Assembly: GCF_051014445.1 (NCBI RefSeq)
Contig: NW_027488370.1
Location: 6,634,001-6,698,000, forward strand
DNA from: Colletes latitarsis
Taxonomy: Eukaryota; Arthropoda; Insecta; Hymenoptera; Colletidae
DNA length: 64,000 bases
Direction of reading: 5' to 3'
Position 1 is the stretch's first letter; every line of letters starts with the position of its first letter. The notes beneath the pieces were generated by a model. The model saw only the letters and a program-made list of their open reading frames with translations, ran no database searches and was not told the DNA's origin. This document shows, one piece after another, positions 52,441 through 64,000 of this stretch. Made by a program: the position numbers and the translations under genes.

Positions 52441-52522
52441 GTTTGGATCACGTAGTAATGTGGTACCACACTGAAACAGTCGATTAAACCTGGTTTCGCT
52501 CAATATTTTACAGGATAACGCA
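52347..52522. repeat. representative 176-bp satellite monomer
   Basis: This monomer serves as a reference for the layout. It runs from one TGTTAGG to the equivalent TGTAAGG of the next monomer, exactly 176 bp. In order it contains the telomere-like units TTAGGTCTAGG (52349-52359) and TTAGGTCTGGG (52360-52370), a CTCATCAGGCTC box, the TTTCGCATATTTCTCAT segment, the variable TTGATGGCTAGATCCTGGG box, a T-rich stretch, TCACGTAGTA, the 12-bp perfect palindrome TGTGGTACCACA (52459-52470), ACTGAAACAGTC, AAACCTGGTTTCG and an AT-rich end with TATTTTA. The choice of first base is arbitrary. Many monomers also carry a KpnI-type GGTACC inside the palindrome, and one class carries a BamHI-type GGATCC in the variable box, so a restriction ladder is predicted. 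Confidence 0.95.
52349..52370 (+). repeat. telomere-like 11-mer doublet (example)
   Basis: Two 11-base units, TTAGGTCTAGG and TTAGGTCTGGG, lie back to back. Equivalent doublets occur at the same place in most monomers on the plus strand, with variants such as TTAGGTTTGGG, TTAGGCCTGGG, TTAAGTCTGGG and GATAGGTCTAGG. The pattern is G-rich on the plus strand throughout. TTAGG is the ancestral insect telomere repeat, and 11-base derivatives of this kind are reported, to my recollection, for some Hymenoptera. Descent from a telomeric repeat is inference; a chance resemblance within a satellite cannot be excluded from one window. Confidence 0.7.
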
Positions 52523-54065
52523 TGTAAGGTCTAGGATAGGTCTGGGATTTGCTCTCATCAGGTTCATTCTTTCGCATATTTCTCATACTTGATGGCTAGA
52601 TCCTGGGTTATTTTCTGGTTGGGATCACATAGTAATGTGGTACCACACTGAAACAGTCGATTAAACCAGGATTCGATCAATATTTTTGAGGATAACGCAT
52701 GTTAGGTCTAGGTTAGGGCTGGGATTTTCACTCATCAGACTCATACTTTCGCATTCTTCACATACTTGTTGAACGGATCCTGGGCTTTTTCTGGTTTGGA
52801 TCACGTAGTAATGTGGGACCACACTGAGACAGTCAATTAAACCTGGTTTCGATCAATATTTTAGAGAATAATTTATGTTTGGTCTAGGTTAGGTCTGGGA
52901 TTTGCTCTCATCAGGCACATTCTTTCGCATATTTCTCAAACTTGATGGTTAGATCCTGGGCTTTTTCTGGATTGCATCACGTAGTAAAGTGGTACCACAC
53001 TGAAACATTCAATGAAACCTGGTCTGGATAAATATTTTAGAGGTTAACGCATCTTAGGTCTGGGATAGGTCTAAGATTTGCCCTCATCAGGCTCACAGTT
53101 TAGCGTTTTTCACATACTTGTTGAACAGATCCTGGGTTTTTCCCGGTTTGGATCACGAAGTAGTGTGATACCACACTGAAACAGTCCATTAAACCTGGTT
53201 TCGCTCAATATTTTAGGGGATAACGCATGTAAGGTCTAGGATAGGTCTGGGATTTGCTCTCATCAGGTTCATTCTTTCGCATATTTCTCATACTTGATGG
53301 CTAGATCCTGGGTTATTTTCTGGTTGGGATCACATAGTAATGTGGTACCACACTGAAACAGTCGATTAAACCAGGATTCGATCAATATTTTTGAGGATAA
53401 CGCATGTTAGGTCTAGGTTAGGCCTGGGATTTTCAATCATCAGACTCATACTTTCGCATTCTTCACATACTTGTTGAACGGATCCTGGGTTTTTTCTGGT
53501 TTGGATCACGTAGTAATGTGGGACCACACTGAAACAGTCAATTAAACCTGGTTTCGATCAATATTTTAGAGAATAATTCATGTTAGGTGTAGGTTAGCTC
53601 TGGGATTTGCTCTCATCAGGCACATTCTTTCGCATATTTCTCAAACTTGATGGTTAGATCCTGGGCTTTTTCTGGATTGCATCACGTAGTAATGTGGTAC
53701 CACACTGAAACTTTCAGTTAAACCAGGTCTTGATAAATATTTTAGAAGCTAACGCATGTTAGGTCTGGGTTAGGTCTAGGATTTGCCTCCATCAGGCTCA
53801 TACTTTCGCATATTTCTCATACTTCATGGCTAGATCTTGGGCTTTTTCTGGATTGCATCACGTAGTAAAGTGGTACCACACTGCAACATTCAATGAAACC
53901 TGGTCTGGATAAATATTTTAGAGGTTAACGCATCTTAGGTCTGGGTTAGGTCTACGATTTGCCCTCATCAGGCTCACAGTTTAGCGTTTTTCACATACTT
54001 GTTGAACAGATCCTGGGTTTTTTCTGGTTTGGATCACGAAGTAATGTGGTACCACACTGAAACAG

Positions 54066-54392
54066 TCCATTAGACCTGGTTTCGCTCAATATTTTAGAGG
54101 ATAACGCATGTTAGGTCTAGGTTAGGTCTGGGATTTGCTCTCGTCAGGCTCATTCTTTCGCATATTTCTCATACTTGATGGCTAGATCCTGGGTTTTTTC
54201 TGGTTTGGATCACGTAGTAATGTGGTACCACACTGAAACAGTCCATTAGACCTGGTTTCGCTCAATATTTTAGAGGATAACGCATGTTAGGTCTAGGTTA
54301 GGTCTGGGATTTGCTCTCGTCAGGCTCATTCTTTCGCATATTTCTCATACTTGATGGCTAGATCCTGGGTTTTTTCTGGTTTGGATCAGGTA
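54066..54392. repeat. adjacent identical monomer pair
   Basis: The monomer beginning TCCATTAGACC at 54066 is repeated at 54242, exactly 176 bp on, and the two look identical until CACGTAG becomes CAGGTAG at the end of the second. Both share the rare CTCTCGTCAGG. This is a recent duplication of one monomer. Confidence 0.8.
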
Positions 54393-56040
54393 GTAATGTG
54401 GTACCACACTGAGACGGTCAATTAAACCTGGTTTCGATCAATATTTTAGAGGATAACGCAAGTTAGGTCTGGGATAGGTCTGGGATTTGCCCACATCAGG
54501 CTCATACTTTCGCATTCTTCACATACTTGATGAACTGATCCTGGGTTTTTTCTGGATTGCATCACGTAGTAAAGTGGTACCACACTGGAACATTCAATGA
54601 AACCTGGTCTGGATAAATATTTTAGAGGTTAACGCATCCTAGGTCTGGGTTAGGTCTACGATTTGCCCTCATCAGGCTCACAGGTTAGCGTTTTTCACAT
54701 ACTTGTTGAACAGATCCTGGGTTTTTTCTGGTTTGGATCACGTAGTAATGTGGTACCACACTGAAACGGTCAATTAAACCTGGTTTCGATCAATATTTTA
54801 GAGGAAAACGCAAGTTAGGTCTGGGATAGGTCTGGGATTTGACCTCATCAGACTCATACTTTCGCACACTTCACATACTCGTTGAACAGATCCTGGGTTA
54901 TTTTCTGGTTTGGATCACATAGTAATGTGGTACCACACTGAAACAGTCGATTAAACCAGGTTTCGATCAATATTTTAGAGGAGAACGCATGTTAGGTCTA
55001 GGTTAGGCCTGGGATTTTCACTCATCAGACTCATACTTTCGCATTCTTCACATTCTTGTTGAACGGATCCTGGGCTTTTTCTGGTTTGCATCACGTAGTA
55101 ATGTGGGACCACACTGAAACAGTCAATTAAACCTGGTTTCGATCAATATTTTAGAGAATAACGCAAGTTAGGTCTGGGATAGGTCTGGGATTTGCCCTCA
55201 TCAGGCTCATACTTTCGGATTCTACACATACTTGTTGAACTGATCCTGGGTTTTTTCTGGTTTGGATCACGTAGTAATGTGGTACCACACTGAAACGGTC
55301 AATTAAACCTGGTTTCGATCACTATTTTAGAGGAAAACGCAAGTTAGGTCTGGGATAGGTCTAGGATTTGCCCTCATCAGGCTCACAGTTTCGCGTTTTT
55401 CACATACTTGTTGAACAGATCCTGGGTTTTTTCTGGTTTGGATCACGAAGTAGTGTGGTCCCACACTGAAACAGTCCATTAAACCAGGTTTCGCTCAATA
55501 TTTTAGAGGATAACGCATGTTAGGTCTAGGTTAGGTCTGGTTTTGCTCTCATCATGCTCATTCTTTCGCATATTTCTCATACTTGATGGCTAGATCCTGG
55601 GCTTTTTCTGGATTGCATCACGTAGTAATGTAGTACCACACTGAAACAGTCAATGAAACCTGGTTTCGATCAATATTTTAGAGGATAATGCATGTTAGGT
55701 CTATGTTTGCCCTGGGATTCTCACTCATCAGACTCATACTTTCGCACACTTCACATACTCCTTGAACAGATCCTGGGTTATTTTCTGGTTTGGATCACAT
55801 AGTAATGTGGTACCACACTGAAACAGTCGATTAAACCAGGTGTCGATCAATATTTTAGATGATAACGCATGTTAAGTCTAGGTTAGGTCTGGGATTTTCG
55901 CTCATCAGACTCATACTTTCGCATTCTTCACATACTTATTGAACGGATCCTGGGTTTTTTCTGGTTTGGATCACGTAGTAATGTGGTACCACAATGAAAC
56001 AGTCGATTAAACCTGGTTTCGATCAATATTTTTGAGGATA

Positions 56041-56700
56041 ACGCAAGTTAGGTCTGGGATAGGTCTGGGATTTTCACTCATCAGACTCATACTTTCGCAT
56101 TATTCACATACTTGTAGAACGGATCCTGGGTTTTTTTCTGGTTTGGATCACGTAGTAATGTGGTACCACACTGAAACAGTCGATTAAACCTGGTTTCGAT
56201 CAATATTTTAGAGGATAACGCAAGTTAAGTCTGGGATAGGTCTGGGATTTTACCTCATCAGACTCATACTTTCGCATTCTTCACATACTTGTTGAACGGA
56301 TCCAGGGTTTTTTCTGGTTTGGTTCACGTAGTAATGTTGTACCACACTGAAACGGTCAATTAAACCTGGTTTCGATCAATATTTTAGAGGAAAACGCAAG
56401 TTAGGTCTGGGATAGGTCTGGGATTTTCACTCATCAGACTCATACTTTCGCATTATTCACATACTTGTAGAACGGATCCTGGGTTTTTTCTGGTTTGGAT
56501 CACGTAGTAATGTGGTACCACACTGAAACAGTCGATTAAACCTGGTTTCGATCAATATTTTAGAGGATAACGCAAGTTAAGTCTGGGATAGGTCTGGGAT
56601 TTTACCTCATCAGACTCATACTTTCGCATTCTTCACATACTTGTTGAACGGATCCAGGGTTTTTTCTGGTTTGGTTCACGTAGTAATGTGGTACCACACT
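56041..56700. repeat. dimeric HOR, two copies (about 353 bp)
   Basis: A two-monomer unit is repeated at an offset of 353 bp. CGCATTATTCACATAC with TTGTAGAACGG, and GGATCCAGGG, recur in order. The extra base is explained by a seventh T in the GGGTTTTTTTCTGG at about 56128. Confidence 0.8.
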
Positions 56701-57350
56701 GAAACATTCAATTAAACCTGGTCTTGATAAATATTTTAGAGGATAACGCATGTTAGGTTTGGGTTAGGTCTAGGATTTGCCCTCATCAGGCTCATACTTT
56801 CGCATATTTCTCATACTTCATGGCTAGATCCTGGTCTGTTTCTGGATTGTATCACGTAGTAATGTGGTACCACGCTGAAACAGTCGATTAAACCTGGTTT
56901 CGATAAATATTTTAGAGGATAACGCAAGTTAAGTCTGGGATAGGTCTGGGATTTTCCCTCATCAGACTCATACTTTCGCATTCTTCACATACTTGTTGAA
57001 CGGATCCTGTGTTTTTTCTGGTTTGGATCACGTAGTAATGTGGGACCACACTGAAACAATCAATTCAACCTGATCTTGATAAATATTTTAGAGGATAACG
57101 CATATTAGGTCTGGGTTAGGTCTAGGATTTGCCCTCATCATGCTCATACTTTCGCATATTTCTCATACTTCATGGCTAGATCCTGGGCTGTTTCTGGATT
57201 GTAACACGTAGTAATGTGGTACCACGCTGAAACAGACAATTAAACCTGGTTTCGATCAATATTTTAGAGGATAACGCAAGTTAGGTCTGGGATAGGTCTA
57301 GGATTTACCCTCATCAGGCTCTTACTTTCGCATATTTCACATACTTGTAG
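56640..57350. repeat. 6-monomer-spaced block, related to about 57695 onward
   Basis: GATCCAGGG followed by a CCTGGTCTGTTTC monomer occurs at about 56652-56840 and again at about 57705-57895, an offset of 1,055 bp (6 monomers minus one base). The CAATTCAACC stretch at about 57060 recurs near 58470, so this region mixes two overlapping duplications. Confidence 0.65.
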
Positions 57351-58118
57351 AACTGATCCTGGGTTTTTTCTGGTTTGGATCACGTAGTAATGTGGTACCA
57401 CACTGATACATTCAATGAAACCTGGTTTCGATCAATATTTTAAGAATAATTCATGTTAGGTCTAGGTTAGGTCTGGGATTTGCCCTCATCAGGCTCATTC
57501 TTTCGCATATTTCTCAAACTTGATGGCTAGATCCTGGGCTTTTTCTGGATTGCATCACGTAGTAATGAAGTACAACACGGAAACTGTCAATTAAACCTGG
57601 TTTCCATCAATATCTTAGAGGACAACGGAAGTTAGGTCTGGGATATGTCTGGGATTTGCCCTCATCAGGGTCATACTGTCGCAGTTTTAACATACTTGTT
57701 GAACGGATCCAGGGTTTTTTCTGGTTTGGTTCACGTAGTAATGTGGTACCACACTGAAACATTCAATTAAACCTGGTCTTGATAAATATTTTAGAGGACA
57801 ACGCATGTTAGGTTTGGGTTAGGTCTAGGATTTGCCCTTATCAGGCTCATACTTTCGCATATTTCTCATACTTCATGGCTAGATCCTGGTCTGTTTCTGG
57901 ATGGTATCACGTAGTAATGTGGTACCACGCTGAAACAGTCAATTAAACCTGGTTTCGATCAACATTTTAGAGGATAACGCAAGTTAAGTCTGGGATAGGT
58001 CTGGGATTTGACCTCATCAGACTCATACTTTCGCATTCTTCACATACTTGTTGAACGGATCCTGGGTTTTTTCTGGTTTGGCTCACGTAGTTATGTGGGA
58101 CCACACTGAACAGTCGAC

Positions 58119-60833
58119 TAAACCTGGTTTCGATCAATATTTTAGAGGATAACGCATGTTAGGTCTAGGTTAGGCCTGGGATTTTCCCTCATCAGACTCA
58201 TACTTTCGCATTCTTCACATACTTGTTGAACGGATCCTGGGTTTTTTCTGGTTTGGATCACGTAGTAATGTGGGACCACACTGAAGCAGTCAAGTAAACC
58301 TGGTTTCGATCAATATTTTAGAGAATAATTCATGTTAGGTCTAGGTTAGGTCTGGGATTTGCTCACATCAGGCTCATTCTTTCGCATATTTCCCATACAT
58401 GTTGAACAGATACTGTGTTTTTTCTGGTTTGGATCACGTAGTAATGTGGGACCACACTGAAACAATCAATTCAACCTGTTCTTGATAAATATTTTAGAGG
58501 ATAACGCATGTTATGTCTGGGTTAGGTCTAGGATTTGCCCTCATCAGGCTCATACTTTCGCATATTTCTCATACTTCATGGCTAGATCCTGGGCTGTTTC
58601 TGGATTGTAACACGTAGTAATGTGGTACCACGCTGAAACAGTCAATTAAACCTGGTTTCGATCAATATTTTAGAGGATAACGCAAGTTAGGTCTGGGATA
58701 GGTCTAGGATTTACCCTCATCAGGCTCTTACTTTCGCATATTTCTCATACTTCATGGCTAGATCCTGGGCTATTCCTGGATTGGATCACGTAGTAAAGTG
58801 GTACCACACTGAAACATTCAATGAAACCTGGTCTGGATAAATATTTTAGAGGATAACGCATCTTAGGTCTGGGTTAGGTCTAAGATTTGCCCTCATCAGG
58901 GTCACAGTTTAGCGTTTTTCACATACTTCTTGAACAGATCCTGGGCTTTCTCTGGTTTGGATCACGAAGTAGTGTGGTACCACACTGAAACAGTCCATTA
59001 AACCTGGTTTCGCTCAATATTTTAGAGGATAGCGCATGTTAGGTCTAGGTTAGGTCTGGGATTTGCTTCCATCAGGCTCATTCTTTCGCATATTTCTCAT
59101 ACTTGATGGCTAGATCCTGGGCTATTTCTGGATTGCATCACGTAGTAATGTTGTAGCACACTGAAACAGTCATTGAAACCTGGTTTCCATCAATATTTTA
59201 GAGGACAACGCATGTTAGGTCTAGGTAAGGCCTGAGATTTTCACTGATCAGACTCATACTTTCGCATTCTTCACATACTTGTTGAACGGATCCTGGGTTT
59301 TTTCTGGTTTGGTTCTCGTAGTAATGTGGTACCACACTGAAACAGTCCATTAAACCTGTTTTCGCTCATTATTTTAGAGGATAACGCATGTTAGGTCTAG
59401 GTCAGGCCTGGGATTTTCACTCATCAGACTCATACTTTCACATTCTTCACATACTTGTTGAACGGATACTGGGGTTTTTCTGGTTTGGATCACGTAGTAA
59501 TGTGGGACCACACTGAAACAGTCAATTAAACCAGGTTTCGATCAATATTTTTGAGGATAACGCATGTTAGGTCTAGGTTAGGCCTGGGATTTTCACTCAT
59601 CGGACTCATACTTTCGCATTTTTCTCATACTTGATGGCTATATCCTGGGCTTTTTCTGGATTGCATCACGTAGCAATGAAGTACAACACTGAAACAGTCA
59701 ATTAAACCTGGTTTCCATCAATACTTTAGAGGACAACGCAAGTTAGGTCTGGGATAGGTCTGGCATTTGCCCTCATCAGGCTCATACTTTCGCGTTTTTC
59801 ACATACTTGTTGAACAGATCCTGGGTTTTTTCTGGTTTGGATCCCGTACTAGTGTTGTACCACACTGAAACAGTCCATTAAACCTGGTTTCGCTCATTAT
59901 TTTAGAGGATAACGCATGTTAGGTCTAGGTCAGTCCTGGGATTTTCACTCACCAGACTCATACTTTCGCATTCTTCACATACTTGTTGAACGGATCCTGG
60001 GGTTTTTCTGGTTTGGTTCACGTAGTAACGTGGTACCACACTGAAACATTCAATTAAACCTGGTCTTGATAAATATTTTAGAGGATAACGCATGTTAGGT
60101 CTGGGTTAGGTCTAGGATTTGCCCTCATCAGGCTCATACTTTCGCATATTTCTCATACTTCATGGCTAGATCCTGGGCTATTTCTGGATTGGATCACGTA
60201 GTAAAGTGGTACCACACTGAAACATTCAATGAAACCTGGTCTGGATAAATATTTTAGAGGCTAACGCATCTTAGGTCTGGGTTAGGTCTAAGATTTGCCC
60301 TCATCAGGCTCACAGTTTCGCGTTTTTCACATACTTGTTGAGCGGATCCTGGGTTTTTTCTGGTTTGGATCACGTAGTAATGTGGGACCTCACTGAAACA
60401 GTCAATTAAACCTGGTTTCGACCAATATTTTAGAGAATAATTCATGTTAGGTCTAGGTTAGGTCTGGGATTTGCTCTCATCAGGCTCATTCTTTCGCATA
60501 TTTCTCATACTTGATGGCTAGATCCTGGGCTTTTTCTGGATTGCATCACGTAGTAATGAAGTACAACACTGAAACAGTCAATTAAACCTGGTTTCCATCA
60601 ATATTTTAGAGGACAACGCAAGTTAGGTCTGGGATAGGTCTGGGATTTGCCCTCATCAGCCTCATACTTTCGCGTTTTTCACATACTTGTTGAACAGATC
60701 CTGGGTTTTTTCTGGTTTGGATCCCGTAGTAGTGTTGTACCACACTGAAACAGTCCATTAAACCTGGTTTCGCTCATTATTTTAGAGGATAACGCATGTT
60801 AGGTCTAGGTCAGTCCTGGGATTTTCACTCATC
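58119..60833. repeat. 18-monomer HOR, copy 1
   Basis: This block is repeated at 61286-64000, offset 3,167 bp (18 x 176 minus one base, from a G lost near 60982). Landmarks are GCTCACATCAGGC, TTCCCATACATG, ATACTGTG, GTTATGTCTGGG, TTGTAGCACACTG, GATACTGGGG and CTCACCAGACTC. The two copies look almost identical by eye. It contains an internal 5-monomer repeat (about 59734-60000 against 60612-60880). Confidence 0.88.
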
Positions 60834-61285
60834 AGACTCATACTTTCGCATTCTTCACATACTTGTTGAACGGATCCTGGGGTTTTTCGGGTTTGGTTCA
60901 CGTAGTAACGTGGTACCACACTGAAACATTCAATTAAACCTGGTCTTGATAAATATTTTAGAGGATAAAGCATGTTAGGTCTGGTTAGGTCTAGGATTTG
61001 CCCTCATCAGGCTCATACTTTCGCATATTTCTCATACTTCATGGCTAGATCCTGGGCTATTTCTGGATTGGATCACGTAGTAAAGTGGTACCACACTGAA
61101 ACATTCAATGAAACCTGGTCTGGATAAATATTTTAGAGGCTAACGCATCTTAGGTCTGGGTTAGGTCTAAGATTTGCCCTCATCAGGCTCACAGTTTAGC
61201 GTTTTTCACATACTTCTTGAACAGATCCTGGGCTTTCTCTGGTTTGGATCACGAAGTAGTGTGGTACCACACTGAAACAGTCCAT

Positions 61286-64000
61286 TAAACCTGGTTTCGA
61301 TCAATATTTTAGAGGATAACGCATGTTAGGTCTAGGTTAGGCCTGGGATTTTCCCTCATCAGACTCATACTTTCGCATTCTTCACATACTTGTTGAACGG
61401 ATCCTGGGTTTTTTCTGGTTTGGATCACGTAGTAATGTGGGACCACACTGAAGCAGTCAAGTAAACCTGGTTTCGATCAATATTTTAGAGAATAATTCAT
61501 GTTAGGTCTAGGTTAGGTCTGGGATTTGCTCACATCAGGCTCATTCTTTCGCATATTTCCCATACATGTTGAACAGATACTGTGTTTTTTCTGGTTTGGA
61601 TCACGTAGTAATGTGGGACCACACTGAAACAATCAATTCAACCTGTTCTTGATAAATATTTTAGAGGATAACGCATGTTATGTCTGGGTTAGGTCTAGGA
61701 TTTGCCCTCATCAGGCTCATACTTTCGCATATTTCTCATACTTCATGGCTAGATCCTGGGCTGTTTCTGGATTGTAACACGTAGTAATGTGGTACCACGC
61801 TGAAACAGTCAATTAAACCTGGTTTCGATCAATATTTTAGAGGATAACGCAAGTTAGGTCTGGGATAGGTCTAGGATTTACCCTCATCAGGCTCTTACTT
61901 TCGCATATTTCTCATACTTCATGGCTAGATCCTGGGCTATTCCTGGATTGGATCACGTAGTAAAGTGGTACCACACTGAAACATTCAATGAAACCTGGTC
62001 TGGATAAATATTTTAGAGGATAACGCATCTTAGGTCTGGGTTAGGTCTAAGATTTGCCCTCATCAGGGTCACAGTTTAGCGTTTTTCACATACTTCTTGA
62101 ACAGATCCTGGGCTTTCTCTGGTTTGGATCACGAAGTAGTGTGGTACCACACTGAAACAGTCCATTAAACCTGGTTTCGCTCAATATTTTAGAGGATAGC
62201 GCATGTTAGGTCTAGGTTAGGTCTGGGATTTGCTTCCATCAGGCTCATTCTTTCGCATATTTCTCATACTTGATGGCTAGATCCTGGGCTATTTCTGGAT
62301 TGCATCACGTAGTAATGTTGTAGCACACTGAAACAGTCATTGAAACCTGGTTTCCATCAATATTTTAGAGGACAACGCATGTTAGGTCTAGGTAAGGCCT
62401 GAGATTTTCACTGATCAGACTCATACTTTCGCATTCTTCACATACTTGTTGAACGGATCCTGGGTTTTTTCTGGTTTGGTTCTCGTAGTAATGTGGTACC
62501 ACACTGAAACAGTCCATTAAACCTGTTTTCGCTCATTATTTTAGAGGATAACGCATGTTAGGTCTAGGTCAGGCCTGGGATTTTCACTCATCAGACTCAT
62601 ACTTTCACATTCTTCACATACTTGTTGAACGGATACTGGGGTTTTTCTGGTTTGGATCACGTAGTAATGTGGGACCACACTGAAACAGTCAATTAAACCA
62701 GGTTTCGATCAATATTTTTGAGGATAACGCATGTTAGGTCTAGGTTAGGCCTGGGATTTTCACTCATCGGACTCATACTTTCGCATTTTTCTCATACTTG
62801 ATGGCTATATCCTGGGCTTTTTCTGGATTGCATCACGTAGCAATGAAGTACAACACTGAAACAGTCAATTAAACCTGGTTTCCATCAATACTTTAGAGGA
62901 CAACGCAAGTTAGGTCTGGGATAGGTCTGGCATTTGCCCTCATCAGGCTCATACTTTCGCGTTTTTCACATACTTGTTGAACAGATCCTGGGTTTTTTCT
63001 GGTTTGGATCCCGTACTAGTGTTGTACCACACTGAAACAGTCCATTAAACCTGGTTTCGCTCATTATTTTAGAGGATAACGCATGTTAGGTCTAGGTCAG
63101 TCCTGGGATTTTCACTCACCAGACTCATACTTTCGCATTCTTCACATACTTGTTGAACGGATCCTGGGGTTTTTCTGGTTTGGTTCACGTAGTAACGTGG
63201 TACCACACTGAAACATTCAATTAAACCTGGTCTTGATAAATATTTTAGAGGATAACGCATGTTAGGTCTGGGTTAGGTCTAGGATTTGCCCTCATCAGGC
63301 TCATACTTTCGCATATTTCTCATACTTCATGGCTAGATCCTGGGCTATTTCTGGATTGGATCACGTAGTAAAGTGGTACCACACTGAAACATTCAATGAA
63401 ACCTGGTCTGGATAAATATTTTAGAGGCTAACGCATCTTAGGTCTGGGTTAGGTCTAAGATTTGCCCTCATCAGGCTCACAGTTTCGCGTTTTTCACATA
63501 CTTGTTGAGCGGATCCTGGGTTTTTTCTGGTTTGGATCACGTAGTAATGTGGGACCTCACTGAAACAGTCAATTAAACCTGGTTTCGACCAATATTTTAG
63601 AGAATAATTCATGTTAGGTCTAGGTTAGGTCTGGGATTTGCTCTCATCAGGCTCATTCTTTCGCATATTTCTCATACTTGATGGCTAGATCCTGGGCTTT
63701 TTCTGGATTGCATCACGTAGTAATGAAGTACAACACTGAAACAGTCAATTAAACCTGGTTTCCATCAATATTTTAGAGGACAACGCAAGTTAGGTCTGGG
63801 ATAGGTCTGGGATTTGCCCTCATCAGCCTCATACTTTCGCGTTTTTCACATACTTGTTGAACAGATCCTGGGTTTTTTCTGGTTTGGATCCCGTAGTAGT
63901 GTTGTACCACACTGAAACAGTCCATTAAACCTGGTTTCGCTCATTATTTTAGAGGATAACGCATGTTAGGTCTAGGTCAGTCCTGGGATTTTCACTCATC
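61286..64000. repeat. 18-monomer HOR, copy 2 (runs off the window)
   Basis: Second copy of the 58119-60833 block, still matching at the last base of the window, so the unit may continue as a longer tandem series. Its left junction is inside CATTAAACCTGGTTTCG, where the upstream copy has CGACTAAACCTGG. Confidence 0.88.

Larger units (their letters stand above)
26350..64000. repeat. 176-bp satellite array, right arm
   Basis: This is the same satellite as the left arm, in the same orientation, about 214 monomers by length. The first bases complete the monomer cut by the inserted LTR, so the two arms were one array before the insertion. Up to about 27.5 kb the monomers match blocks of the left arm (for example the rare TAAGAAAGGGGG variant at about 26573, also at about 6826 and 22294). 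Beyond that the right arm has its own higher-order repeats. Short indels are scattered: a 2-bp loss near 49021 and again near 55530, and an extra T near 56128. The array continues past 64000. No gene, second mobile element or inversion is visible. Confidence 0.97.

Noticed and set aside
1..64000. CRISPR array.
   Set aside because: The whole 176-bp unit is repeated, with no short repeats separated by unique spacers.
1..64000. CENP-B box in the monomer.
   Set aside because: The TTCG stretches (GTTTCGATCAA, CTTTCGCAT) lack the rest of the known box, including the ANNCGGG part.
1..64000. True telomere within the window.
   Set aside because: The 11-base units never occur more than two or so in a row and are always embedded in a 176-bp monomer.

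Overview
This window holds no recognisable gene. It is one long head-to-tail satellite DNA array interrupted once by a 1,634-bp insertion that looks like a solo long terminal repeat (LTR). The satellite monomer is about 176 bp. By length the two arms (1-24715 and 26350-64000) hold about 354 monomers, all in the same orientation as far as I can follow, and the array runs off both ends of the window. The organism is a eukaryote. Each monomer normally carries two adjacent copies, often imperfect, of an 11-base telomere-like unit, TTAGGTCTRGG. TTAGG is the classic insect telomere motif, and 11-base derivatives of this type have, as I recall, been reported in Hymenoptera. An insect, perhaps hymenopteran, is therefore my best guess, and the array may be subtelomeric or pericentromeric. 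That placement is inference.

Left arm (1-24715): about 140 monomers arranged as nested, overlapping segmental duplications. Blocks of 0.5-2.1 kb recur at offsets close to whole multiples of 176 bp (10, 11, 14, 17, 20, 67, 85 and 88 monomers). Three monomers lack exactly one 11-base telomere-like unit. Those losses explain why the long offsets fall 9 to 22 bases short of a multiple of 176.

Insertion (24716-26349): it begins TGTT, ends AACA and is flanked by the 5-bp target duplication CTCAT. Removing it with one CTCAT restores an intact monomer. There is a second, uninterrupted copy of the same stretch about 2.6 kb upstream. No retrotransposon coding region is present.

Right arm (26350-64000): about 214 monomers with higher-order repeats of 2, 5, 10, 13, 14, 18, 22 and 25 monomers. 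The clearest are a 13-monomer unit present about two and a half times (37535-43220) and an 18-monomer unit present almost twice at the right edge (58119-64000). One 13-monomer copy contains a short patch, about 264 bp, that matches a site 9.5 kb away and not its sister copy, as expected of gene conversion.

Function: nothing here points to a protein or RNA product. The window records how a tandem array grows and homogenises by in-register unequal exchange, unit slippage, patch conversion and a rare retrotransposon landing.
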